A DNA stretch of 64,000 nt from Sulfurimonas sp. RIFCSPLOWO2_12_36_12 (GTDB lineage Bacteria; Campylobacterota; Campylobacteria; Campylobacterales; Sulfurimonadaceae): positions 24,783 through 88,782 of the forward strand of contig MIBZ01000062.1 of the NCBI GenBank assembly GCA_001829675.1, in the 5' to 3' direction. Shown in pieces: positions 39,409-46,821 of the stretch. Position 1 is the first letter of the stretch; each line of letters opens with the position of its first letter. The translations under genes were made by a program, and so were the position numbers. The notes under the pieces are model-generated. The model was not told the DNA's origin. It did not search any database and saw only the letters and a list, made by a program, of their open reading frames with translations.

Positions 39409-40244
39409 GAGAAAACTTTTTGCCTCAATATACTCATATTTGATAGGTCGCAATTGTTGTTTTTTATGCTCTCTAAGATGCTTTTTGGTGAGAATAGCGT
39501 GTTGTTATAAAGTATTATAAAAACTTCATCGCCATTTTTTAAGAATGTGGTTTCTCCATAGTGGGTATATCTTGTAGCGCCGATGCTGATGATTGCTTTT
39601 GTCGGATTTTGGCATATAGAGATGTATTCGCTCAAAGGTTCGAGCGGTCCAAAATCTTTTTGGGTGTTTATCTGCTCAATAATCCATTCAAGAAGTTTTT
39701 CATAAAAATAGCTATACCCAATCAGCTCTACATCTTCACCGTAAGCGTGAAATTCATCATCTCTTTTTAAAAAAGAGCATATCGAGTAGTTGTCCATTAT
39801 GCCGCACTCGCTAAACTTATCTATGGCAATTAAGTTTTCGCTTAAACCCTTAGAGTTTTCGCCCCAGTTCTTTTTGTCACTGATTTTACTAGCACCCGCA
39901 ACCCTGATAGAACAGTCGTTGTATGCGCCAAAATGGGTAGGAGTTATTTTTGAGAGTTTGTTGTTTGTATACTCAAGCGTACAGATAAGTCCGACTTCCG
40001 GCTCTGCTTGAACATTGAGATGTTGATTCGGCAGTTTAATCTTAGAGCTTGAAAGAGGGTAGGTGTTTAAAATCTCTTTGGCAATCTCAACACGCTTTGG
40101 CAGATAAAATGGAAACATCCCCTTTGGAGCTGCCTCATCGGCTGTGATAATCTCTTTAAAATCTTCAAGCTCGCCGGCCTGAGCAAGGTGGAGTGCAAAA
40201 TTACCCGCAATTCCCAGCCCTAAAAAATCTTTATATTTTTCCAT
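39405..40244 (-). CDS. Conserved protein, probably DUF5718 (FAH-like) family
   Basis: A 279-residue cytoplasmic protein. GLGIAGNFALHLAQAGE, AAPKGMFPFYLP, and VQAEPEVGLICTLEY are notable; the E-P-E-V segment and GEDVELIGYSYFYEK recall the fumarylacetoacetate hydrolase fold, and I believe this corresponds to the family called DUF5718. Function is unknown. GGGAAG before the ATG; translationally coupled to the SUI1-like gene. Confidence 0.6.
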   Translation of the reverse strand: MEKYKDFLGLGIAGNFALHLAQAGELEDFKEIITADEAAPKGMFPFYLPKRVEIAKEILNTYPLSSSKIKLPNQHLNVQAEPEVGLICTLEYTNNKLSKITPTHFGAYNDCSIRVAGASKISDKKNWGENSKGLSENLIAIDKFSECGIMDNYSICSFLKRDDEFHAYGEDVELIGYSYFYEKLLEWIIEQINTQKDFGPLEPLSEYISICQNPTKAIISIGATRYTHYGETTFLKNGDEVFIILYNNTLFSPKSILESIKNNNCDLSNMSILRQKVFS

Positions 40245-40294
40245 GTTGCTTCCCTTTAAACCCGGTTATTAAAAGCATTGGAGGCAAAATATGG

Positions 40295-41899
40295 CTATAT
40301 AAGCCCTTTTTCTTTCGCCTCTGCAAATTCCTCATAACTTCCTTTGAAGTCTACATAACTTCCATCTGCACGAAGCTCTATAACACGATTCGCAAATGCA
40401 TCTAAGAGTTCACGGTCATGCGACACACAGATAACATTTCCCTTAAAGTTGTAAAGAGCTTCACCAAGAGCCACGATTGCCTCAAGGTCAAGGTGATTTG
40501 AAGGCTCATCCAAAACCAAAAAGTTTCCGCCCTCAAGCATCATTTTGCTTAACATCATTCTATGTTTTTCACCACCGGAGATGCTAACAACCGATTTTTC
40601 CTGCTGTTCACCCGAAAAAAGCATTCGCCCTAAACAGTTTCTAATCTCGGCAATATCGCGTTTTGGGTCAAATCCTCTCAACCAATCATAAAGAGTTCCA
40701 TCACCGCTTATTATATCTGCTGTATCTTGCGGAAAGTAGCTGCTCTCGATTGTAGCGCCCCAGTGTATCTCTCCGCTTGTCGGTTTTAACTCTTCCATTA
40801 TTATTTTTAAAAGCGTTGTTTTACCGACACCGTTTGGACCAATCAGTGCAACTTTTTCACCTGGTTCAAATTTTAAAGTTATATTTTTCAAAATTTCATT
40901 ATCGCCGTAAGAGTGGTTTATGTTAACAATATTTAAAGCCTCATCGCCCATAACTCTTTTTGGCTTAAATACAATGCTGGGGTCACGGCGAGAAGATGGT
41001 TTTATGTCATCTATAACAAGTTTATCAAGTTTTTTCTGTCTTGAAGTTGCCTGTTTTGCTTTTGAAGCATTTGCGCTAAATCGGCGAACAAAAGCCTCAA
41101 GCTCATCCTTCTCTTTCTCTTTTTTTGCATTGCTAAGCTCATTTTGTTTCGCGATAACATTTGCAGCAATATACCAGTCATCATAGTTTCCTGTAAACTC
41201 GCGGATTTTTTGATAATCAACATCAAGAATATTTGTAACTACCGAGTTTAGAAAGTGTCTATCGTGAGAAATTACTACCATGGTGCCTTCATGGCGTTGA
41301 AGCTCATCTTCCAACCAGCTAATAGTTTGTATATCAAGGTTGTTCGTAGGCTCATCGAGGAAGAGTACATCGGGCTTTGGATATAAAACTTGCGCCAATA
41401 AAACTTTGAACTTATCCGCGCTGTCAAGTGTGCTCATAAGGTCGTTATGCTTACTTGCGGGAATGCCGACATTCTCTAGAATTTTTGCAATATTTACATC
41501 ATACTCATAAGTCGGGTCCTCTTCAACACAGATAGTCTCAAGCTCGGCAAGGCGGTTATTTACCGCTTCATCTTCAAAATCACCGGTTGCATAGATAAGC
41601 TCTTTCTCTTTTATTGCATCATAAAGTCTTTTGTTGCCATAAAGTACGGCATCGGCAATTGTAAAATCTTCATAAGCATATTGATTTTGTCCTAAAACCC
41701 CGACTTTGTTGGCTTTTGGGATGATTATTTCACCCTCATACTCTTTAATTTGACCGCTAAGTATCTTTAAAAAAGTTGTTTTTCCGGCGCCGTTTGCACC
41801 GATTAGCCCATATCTTTTATGACGGTCAAGCTTGAGATTTATATCTTGAAATAGAACTCTGTTGCCATAACGCATAACTAATTTTTGTACTGTTACCAT
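40295..41899 (-). CDS. ABC-F family ATPase (YbiT-like)
   Basis: A 534-residue soluble protein with two ABC ATPase domains: Walker A GANGAGKTTFLKIL near 37 and GPNGVGKTTLLKII near 354; signature motifs (LDSADKFKVLLAQVL-type and SGGEKHRMMLSKMML) and Walker B VLFLDEPTNNLD and FLVLDEPSNHLD. The linker (about 235-320) is Lys/Ala-rich. ABC-F proteins act on ribosomes; the overall length and short linker best match the YbiT subgroup. Not a transporter, since no permease is present. Confidence 0.92.
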   Translation of the reverse strand: MVTVQKLVMRYGNRVLFQDINLKLDRHKRYGLIGANGAGKTTFLKILSGQIKEYEGEIIIPKANKVGVLGQNQYAYEDFTIADAVLYGNKRLYDAIKEKELIYATGDFEDEAVNNRLAELETICVEEDPTYEYDVNIAKILENVGIPASKHNDLMSTLDSADKFKVLLAQVLYPKPDVLFLDEPTNNLDIQTISWLEDELQRHEGTMVVISHDRHFLNSVVTNILDVDYQKIREFTGNYDDWYIAANVIAKQNELSNAKKEKEKDELEAFVRRFSANASKAKQATSRQKKLDKLVIDDIKPSSRRDPSIVFKPKRVMGDEALNIVNINHSYGDNEILKNITLKFEPGEKVALIGPNGVGKTTLLKIIMEELKPTSGEIHWGATIESSYFPQDTADIISGDGTLYDWLRGFDPKRDIAEIRNCLGRMLFSGEQQEKSVVSISGGEKHRMMLSKMMLEGGNFLVLDEPSNHLDLEAIVALGEALYNFKGNVICVSHDRELLDAFANRVIELRADGSYVDFKGSYEEFAEAKEKGLI

Positions 41900-41982
41900 G
41901 TTTTGCTCTCGTTTATGCAGAATTAAATCTGCCTATTATTTTTCGCGATTGTAGCAAATTGTTGTTTAAAAACGAATTATTG

Positions 41983-42123
41983 TCAATCTGCCGATTTATC
42001 TTTTGAGTTCTCAAAAGCATTGGCTATATCACCGCTTATACTGTTTACGCCATCATTAAACTCTTTTGCGCTGCACCCAATAAACATTAGCACAGTAATA
42101 GTTATTAAAAATAAAACTCTCAT
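41983..42123 (-). CDS. Entericidin-like small lipoprotein
   Basis: A 46-residue ORF with AGAGGAAAAG before its ATG, starting 18 bases after the mqo stop. The signal peptide MRVLFLITITVLMFIGC ends in lipobox (FIGC, Cys 17). The mature 30 residues (SAKEFNDGVNSISGDIANAF and a charged tail) resemble the entericidin/EcnAB type (C, Gly, Asp, then G-x-x-I-S-x-x-I). Entericidins are cell-envelope lipoproteins tied to toxin-antidote effects, but this is a very short match and the role here is unknown. Confidence 0.65.
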   Translation of the reverse strand: MRVLFLITITVLMFIGCSAKEFNDGVNSISGDIANAFENSKDKSAD

Positions 42124-42140
42124 CTTTTCCTCTTTATATC

Positions 42141-43637
42141 TTATATTTTACTATGCGGTTTGTCCCAAAAATCGGCATCCGGTTTACCTACATGCAACTC
42201 TTGAAGGTACTTCTCCTCTGTTCTTTGTATCTCTGCTCTGATAAGGTTTACAACGGCTTTTTGTGATGCTATTGGTTCTGGAAGAACGCAATATTCGCCA
42301 TCAGTCAGCTCATCATTAAATTTCTCTTCATTGAAATTTTTTCCAAGATATTTAACTATATATCTCAAATCTCTCTCCGCATTTCCCAAACATGAAGTTG
42401 CTCCCGGAGATGGTGTCATGTTGAAAATAACTCCCTCTCCTGTATAGATTGAAGCCTCTCCAAGGAGAAGTTTTTGTTCATCTTTATTTAATACTTGAGG
42501 ACGAACACCGCCAAACCCTTTTGCGTATCTGAACTCGTCTGCTTTAAGCGAGGGAACAATTTTTCTTGCATCTTTTAAAAATAGATATTTGTTTATAAAA
42601 GGAATCTCAAAAAGAAAGTTTCTAAATATATAGTTGCGTATATCACTCTCTTTTAATAGTTTCCACAACGCAATAGCGATATGTTTATCAAACCTAAGAG
42701 TTTTCCAAAAGTCCATATATGTGCCGTTTTTGTAGCGCTCTAATTTCGGCAGCACCAGTGCAGTTGGACCAAAGCGGGTGTTTCCATTAGCAAGAACATC
42801 AGGGTCTCCATGCAGAGCAGCAAATGGAAGTTTTGGATTTTGAATCATGTAAACTTTGCCGTTTAACATTCTTTCATTTGTCATGTAAAAGCTTCCTGCT
42901 ACCGGCAGACAGCCCAAGTTTAGACCAAAGCCCATTTTGTGTGCTAAAAATAGAGAGTGAGCGCCTGCATCAACAACAACAAAGTCGGCATAAAATGTCT
43001 CATTTTTAGTTTTAACCATATATCCGCGTTTTTTACTTTTTTTAATCTCTTCTACTTTTGTATTTAAAAAAAGTTCCAGCTTAACATCTTGCTCTTTTTT
43101 GGCATTTTCTAAAAATGATTTTGCCAGTTTTCCATAATCAACGGTAGTCCACTGACCGGTTGCACCGATTGCAACAATATCCTCTTTTCGTTCATTGCCG
43201 TTTTCATCAAAAACAACACGAGGTTCTAGCTCTTTTAACTTTTCTTTGTTCCATACTTCCAGATACGGGAAGAGTTCAGAAAACTCTTCGTAGCGATGAA
43301 GTAAAAACTCAACCTCTTTTTTTCCTACTCCCAAAGCCATTTTTTGGTGTGAAAATATTATTTCGTTTTGATAGTGATGATTCAAACAGTATTTCTCAAC
43401 CATTTTTGCCGTGCGTTTTGTTATGGCGGCTTTTTGAAGTGTGTAGTTTGTTTCAATATCCCCGACATGCACTGTTTGAGAGTTGCTTGTCCCGCATGAA
43501 TTTAGAGTAGCAACATCTTCATACTTTTCAATAATTCCGATTGATTTAATATCGGTATATCTTGCAAGCTCATAAGCCAATGCTGTACCGGATACTCCGG
43601 CTCCAACGATTATAACCTCAAAATTTTTAGCAGCCAT
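42141..43637 (-). CDS. mqo: Malate:quinone oxidoreductase
   Basis: A 498-residue FAD-dependent enzyme oxidising malate to oxaloacetate with reduction of quinone at the inner membrane. N-terminal FAD motif FEVIIVGAGVSGTALAYELA; then LNSCGTSNSQTVHVGDIETNYT, and family segments FAALHGDPDVLANGNTRFGPTA and FNMTPSPGATSCLGNAERD. Length normal. In Campylobacterota it replaces or complements soluble malate dehydrogenase. Confidence 0.9.
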   Translation of the reverse strand: MAAKNFEVIIVGAGVSGTALAYELARYTDIKSIGIIEKYEDVATLNSCGTSNSQTVHVGDIETNYTLQKAAITKRTAKMVEKYCLNHHYQNEIIFSHQKMALGVGKKEVEFLLHRYEEFSELFPYLEVWNKEKLKELEPRVVFDENGNERKEDIVAIGATGQWTTVDYGKLAKSFLENAKKEQDVKLELFLNTKVEEIKKSKKRGYMVKTKNETFYADFVVVDAGAHSLFLAHKMGFGLNLGCLPVAGSFYMTNERMLNGKVYMIQNPKLPFAALHGDPDVLANGNTRFGPTALVLPKLERYKNGTYMDFWKTLRFDKHIAIALWKLLKESDIRNYIFRNFLFEIPFINKYLFLKDARKIVPSLKADEFRYAKGFGGVRPQVLNKDEQKLLLGEASIYTGEGVIFNMTPSPGATSCLGNAERDLRYIVKYLGKNFNEEKFNDELTDGEYCVLPEPIASQKAVVNLIRAEIQRTEEKYLQELHVGKPDADFWDKPHSKI

Positions 43638-43724
43638 TATGAATCCCCATATTATTAGACTCTTTTTTAGTTGTATTGTAGCAAATTTATTATAATATCT
43701 TATAATTTTTTTTGGTGGGTATAT

Positions 43725-44141
43725 ATGCAGATTAGAGAGTTGGATTTAAGGGAACTTTTAACGGCTTATGAGGTGGTTTCTCAGCTTCGTACCACATTGA
43801 CATATGATGAATTTGAGGATTTAATATATGAGATGAGGAGCAGGGAGTATAAAATGTTTGGAATTATGGATGGGGAAAAACTTATAACATATGCAGGAGT
43901 TGCAATTCAAACGAATCTTTATCACAAAAGACATCTATATGTTTTTGATTTGGTAACGGATGAGAAGTATAGAGATAAAAAATACGGAGCGATGATGCTC
44001 GAATATTTAAATGATTTTGCAAAGATGGGAATGTGTGAAAATATAGTTTTATCTTCAGGAATTCAGAGAGAAGATGCCCATAGATTTTATGAAAAAAGCG
44101 GTTTTGCTAAAAAAAGTTTTGTTTTTTTAAAGAGTGTTTGA
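43725..44141 (+). CDS. GNAT family N-acetyltransferase
   Basis: A 138-residue GNAT acetyltransferase. MFGIMDGEKLITYAGVAI, LYVFDLVTDEKYRDKKYGAMMLEYL (acetyl-CoA loop, close to the Q/R-x-x-G-x-G/A form as R-D-K-K-Y-G-A) and a C-terminal HRFYEKSGFAKKSFVF are typical. Substrate unknown. The frame is open from 43671, but the ATG at 43725 starts the domain. Confidence 0.85.
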   Translation: MQIRELDLRELLTAYEVVSQLRTTLTYDEFEDLIYEMRSREYKMFGIMDGEKLITYAGVAIQTNLYHKRHLYVFDLVTDEKYRDKKYGAMMLEYLNDFAKMGMCENIVLSSGIQREDAHRFYEKSGFAKKSFVFLKSV

Positions 44142-44173
44142 GTTAAGTTGATTTGGAAGATAAAAGAGTGAAG

Positions 44174-44207
44174 TAAAAAAAGTTTGCAGGCTTTGTGCCT
44201 GCAAAGT
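44174..44207 (-). terminator. Rho-independent terminator of the cold-shock gene
   Basis: Stem TTTGCAGGC (44183-44191) and GCCTGCAAA (44197-44205) with a five-base loop. On the minus strand it is followed by CTTTTTTT, a strong terminator for the cold-shock gene that ends at 44214. It may also stop transcription from the GNAT gene on the plus strand. Confidence 0.85.
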
Positions 44208-44213
44208 AAAACC

Positions 44214-44432
44214 TTATAAAGGAGTTACATTCTCAGCTTGAGGGCCTTTTTGACCTTCTCCTAGTTCAAAAGTTACCTTTTGACCTTCAGATAAAGAAAC
44301 ACGACCTGGTCCTGTTCTGTTTACTTGGCGAAAGTGTACGAATACATCCTTACCGCCATTTTCTTGTTGAATGAAACCATAACCTTTTTCTTCATTGAAC
44401 CATTTAACTGTTCCGTCTAGCAATTCTGCCAT
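44214..44432 (-). CDS. Cold-shock domain protein (CspA family)
   Basis: A 72-residue single-stranded nucleic-acid-binding protein. RNP1-like KGYGFIQQ and RNP2-like DVFVHFRQV are visible within [14 protein letters not shown]. The open frame reaches back to 44480, but the ATG at 44432 has AGAGGT upstream and gives the standard length. The upstream region of about 225 bases to the next gene could carry the long leader usual for cold-shock mRNAs; I could not assign its structure. Confidence 0.95.
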   Translation of the reverse strand: MAELLDGTVKWFNEEKGYGFIQQENGGKDVFVHFRQVNRTGPGRVSLSEGQKVTFELGEGQKGPQAENVTPL

Positions 44433-44622
44433 GTGTAGTACCTCTTGGTAAAAATTCACTTCTTTTGGAAGTGGAGTCAAAATATAGGGAGAGTCGTTTG
44501 TCTAGCAGAATATACTATAGATGAGCTCGCACACAAAAATCTTTCATCGCAAAAATTATAACCAAAGTTTTAAGTTTTTGAGTAAAAAAATAAAAACTTT
44601 AGACGAGTTGGCTATAAGTCGA

Positions 44623-44628
44623 TATAAT
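44623..44628 (+). promoter_or_regulatory. Candidate -10 box before the 180-residue gene
   Basis: TATAAT in GATATAATCA, 30 bases before the start. Transcription would begin near 44635. There is no clear -35 element. The rest of the 177-base divergent gap is AT-rich, with a small inverted repeat (AAGTTTTT at 44572 and AAAAACTT at 44592) of unknown use. Confidence 0.4.
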
Positions 44629-44657
44629 CAATATAATATTATATAAAAGGATTTGTA

Positions 44658-45200
44658 ATGCAGATATCGTCGAATATGGGTGTTTTGAGTTCTGCAAAGA
44701 GCGTATTACCTGTTAAAACTCTTTTTAGTGAGAAAATTTCAAAAGATGAAGCTTTGGAGATTAAAGAGCAGATTAAGCAAAATGCAAATGCTATCGCCTT
44801 CAACTCAGCTTCAATTCAGGGTGCCGTTTCAGGCAAAGATGGTAATTTTGAGCTACAGTATGAGGAGTTTCAAAATTTTCTCAAAGGCATAGGTTATAAC
44901 GGGAAGCCAATAGCTGATTTGTCAAAAGAAGAGGCTTCTGCACTTGTAAGCGAAGATGGATTTTTTGGTGTAAAACAGACATCTGAGAGAATTGCCAATT
45001 TTGTTATAAACGGAGCAGGTACAGATGAAGATAGATTTCGTGCCGGACGCGAGGGCATGATACAGGGTTTTAAAGAGGCTGAGGAGATGTGGGGAGGAGA
45101 ACTTCCGGAAATTTCACAGCAAACTATGGCAAAAGCTATAGAGATGGTTGATAAAGCAATGTATGATTTAGGTTTTTCTATATTAGATGAAGAGGTTTGA
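44658..45200 (+). CDS. Unknown conserved-looking 180-residue protein
   Basis: I do not recognise a well-defined function. No signal peptide. The chain is helical: an N-terminal part with EALEIKEQIKQNANAIAFNS, a middle with GKDGNFELQYEEFQNFLKGIG, and a C-terminal half FVINGAGTDEDRFRAGREGM and FKEAEEMWGGELPEISQQTM. The pattern F-I-N-x-x-G-x-D-E-D-R-x-x-A-G-R-E-G-x-x-x-G-F-x-E-A may belong to a flagellum- or surface-associated family. Ribosome site is AAAAGG. It overlaps the S4 protein frame slightly. Confidence 0.6.
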   Translation: MQISSNMGVLSSAKSVLPVKTLFSEKISKDEALEIKEQIKQNANAIAFNSASIQGAVSGKDGNFELQYEEFQNFLKGIGYNGKPIADLSKEEASALVSEDGFFGVKQTSERIANFVINGAGTDEDRFRAGREGMIQGFKEAEEMWGGELPEISQQTMAKAIEMVDKAMYDLGFSILDEEV

Positions 45201-45201
45201 G

Positions 45202-45411
45202 ATGGATGTGAAATATGAGTTAAAAGATGAGTATATAGAACTTTTTAAGCTTCTTAAGGTTTTAGATTTGGTTGATAGCGGAGCTGAGGCTAAAATGATT
45301 GTAGCAGATGGACATGTAATAAGAAACGGTGAAGTTGAACTGAGAAAAAGAGCCAAGATTAAAAGAGGTGATATTATTGAAGTTGCAGAGGTGGTTATAG
45401 AAGTTTTTTAG
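45202..45411 (+). CDS. S4-domain RNA-binding protein (YbcJ-like)
   Basis: A 69-residue S4 domain: YIELFKLLKVLDLVDSGAEAKMIVADGHVIRNGEVELRKRAKIKRGDII. It is nearly all domain, as in YbcJ, a protein that binds structured RNA. The ATG at 45187 lies inside the preceding gene; the ATG at 45202 has AAGAGG six bases upstream. Confidence 0.88.
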   Translation: MDVKYELKDEYIELFKLLKVLDLVDSGAEAKMIVADGHVIRNGEVELRKRAKIKRGDIIEVAEVVIEVF

Positions 45412-45420
45412 TTTTTATTT

Positions 45421-45544
45421 CCGGCGCAGCCAAAGAGGGACTTGTTCCTTTTGGCGTTAAATTTTCCGACACGAAAGTGTCAAGCTTCAGTGCCATAGCG
45501 GTTAGCGTAGCCAAATAGGAACTTGTTCCTTTTGGCGTTATTAT
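45421..45544 (+). repeat. Structured intergenic repeat, copy A
   Basis: It follows the S4-protein gene in the sense direction and fills the gap to the convergent DUF445 gene. Units in order: an extra hairpin CCAAAGAGGGAC (45430-45441) with GTTCCTTTTGG (45444-45454); hairpin 1 GACACGAAAGTGTC (45468-45481); core with TGCCATAGCGGTTAGCGTAG (45491-45510); hairpin 2 CCAAATAGGAAC (45511-45522) with GTTCCTTTTGG (45525-45535). Other copies are at 55813-55911 (+), 57117-57238 (-) and 63278-63344 (-). Confidence 0.85.
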
Positions 45545-46255
45545 TTAAAGTAAAAATGAGCTGACAAGACCAATCAATCCGCCAAAAACACCGCCCCAAA
45601 CGACAAGCCAAGAGAGATGCTCATTAATGAGCTTGTGAATCATCTCTTTAACCATAAGCGGAGTAAGTTCGCCAAGCCTTGCATCAATAACATTTTCAAT
45701 TGAGCCAATCATGTCACTGCTTAGAGACGAATTTTGCATATGTTTTTGCAGAGTATTGTTAAAAGAGTCGCTGTTTGCTATTGCTATTACTGCATTTTTT
45801 ATCTTTAAAGAGAATGATTCACGAAGATTTTCCAGTATGCTCGCTCCGCCAAACATGCCGAGCATTCCGCCAAAAGATGACTCCAGTACTGTTTTGCTGA
45901 GTGCATCAAAAGCAGGAGAGAAGTCTGTCTCCTCTATGATGGGCGCTAAATCTATCTTTTTTTCTTCATTTTTAAAAAAGTTGTCTAACTGCTCCTGTGT
46001 AAAAAACTGATTCATCATCAAATTTTTAATAGACTCTTTAAAGGCTTCAAATTGTGCGGGAATTATGCCAGAGCCGTAAAGATATGGAACTTTCTCAAAC
46101 AGCATATAAATAGCCAGTTGATTTGTAACGGAGCCCGAGAGTGCAAAAAGACCTGTGTATAATACTAAAGAGCTAAGAGTGTTTTCAAATAAAAATGAGA
46201 AGAGAACAAGTATGAGAGCGATAGCATTTGTTAAAAAAGTTTTAGATAGATTCAA
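45545..46255 (-). CDS. DUF445 family membrane protein
   Basis: A 236-residue DUF445 protein. N-terminal hydrophobic segments (about 9-45), the family motif GSVTNQLAIYMLFEKVPYLYGSGIIPAQFEAFK, a helical middle, and a C-terminal TM (LSWLVVWGGVFGGLIGLVSSFLL). Role unknown. It starts at a TTG with AGGAA seven bases upstream. Confidence 0.85.
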   Translation of the reverse strand: MNLSKTFLTNAIALILVLFSFLFENTLSSLVLYTGLFALSGSVTNQLAIYMLFEKVPYLYGSGIIPAQFEAFKESIKNLMMNQFFTQEQLDNFFKNEEKKIDLAPIIEETDFSPAFDALSKTVLESSFGGMLGMFGGASILENLRESFSLKIKNAVIAIANSDSFNNTLQKHMQNSSLSSDMIGSIENVIDARLGELTPLMVKEMIHKLINEHLSWLVVWGGVFGGLIGLVSSFLL

Positions 46256-46337
46256 TTTGGATTCCTAATTAATAATAAAAGCAAAATTATACAAAAAAGA
46301 ACTTATAATGGCACAAATAATATGAAATGGATTTTTT

Positions 46338-46811
46338 ATGAAGCAAGAGAGCTATAACCTTTTTAAGAGTGCAGATATACAAACAATTTTAGAAGTTTTA
46401 GAAACTGAATTAAAAAGCAGAAATGAATCCCCTTTTTGGAGAGACAAGGTTGTACCTTTTAGTGAGGCAATCTTGAGCGTTTTGGTTCCGCTAAGAGATG
46501 CTAAAATGCTATTTAACCCTCAAGGAGAAGCTGTAAATGAGCTTACTCCGGAGCTTTTTTTAGAGTGGAGTGATTTTGTAAGCCTAAAAACATTAGCTTT
46601 TAGTATTCAAAAATCAAACGAAGCCGGTATTTTGCTCAGAACAAAGCTTGACGAATCTACATCTGAAAATTACAAGAGCATAGATTTAAAAATATTGGGT
46701 GATTATCTGGCGCGCTATAGCGTCAATCTTAAAGATGAATTTTTGGACTTTCCGATTTCAAGTTACAACTTACATCAAGGCGTAAGCAATGTTATCAAAT
46801 CACTTTTATAA
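46338..46811 (+). CDS. Unknown soluble protein upstream of the RND transporter
   Basis: A 157-residue helical protein without signal peptide or membrane segment: LFKSADIQTILEVLETEL, SPFWRDKVVPFSEAILSVLVPL, and NLHQGVSNVIKSLL. Not recognised. Ten bases separate it from the RND transporter gene, so the two are probably cotranscribed. It could be a small accessory protein, but nothing in it shows that. Confidence 0.6.
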   Translation: MKQESYNLFKSADIQTILEVLETELKSRNESPFWRDKVVPFSEAILSVLVPLRDAKMLFNPQGEAVNELTPELFLEWSDFVSLKTLAFSIQKSNEAGILLRTKLDESTSENYKSIDLKILGDYLARYSVNLKDEFLDFPISSYNLHQGVSNVIKSLL

Positions 46812-46821
46812 GAGAAGTTAA

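Noticed and set aside
41917..41932. Terminator after the entericidin-like gene
   Set aside because: GCAGA/TCTGC is only five base pairs and has no T-run in the right direction.
44572..44599. Regulatory hairpin AAGTTTTT/AAAAACTT before the 180-residue gene
   Set aside because: Simple A/T tracts, easily random in such AT-rich sequence.
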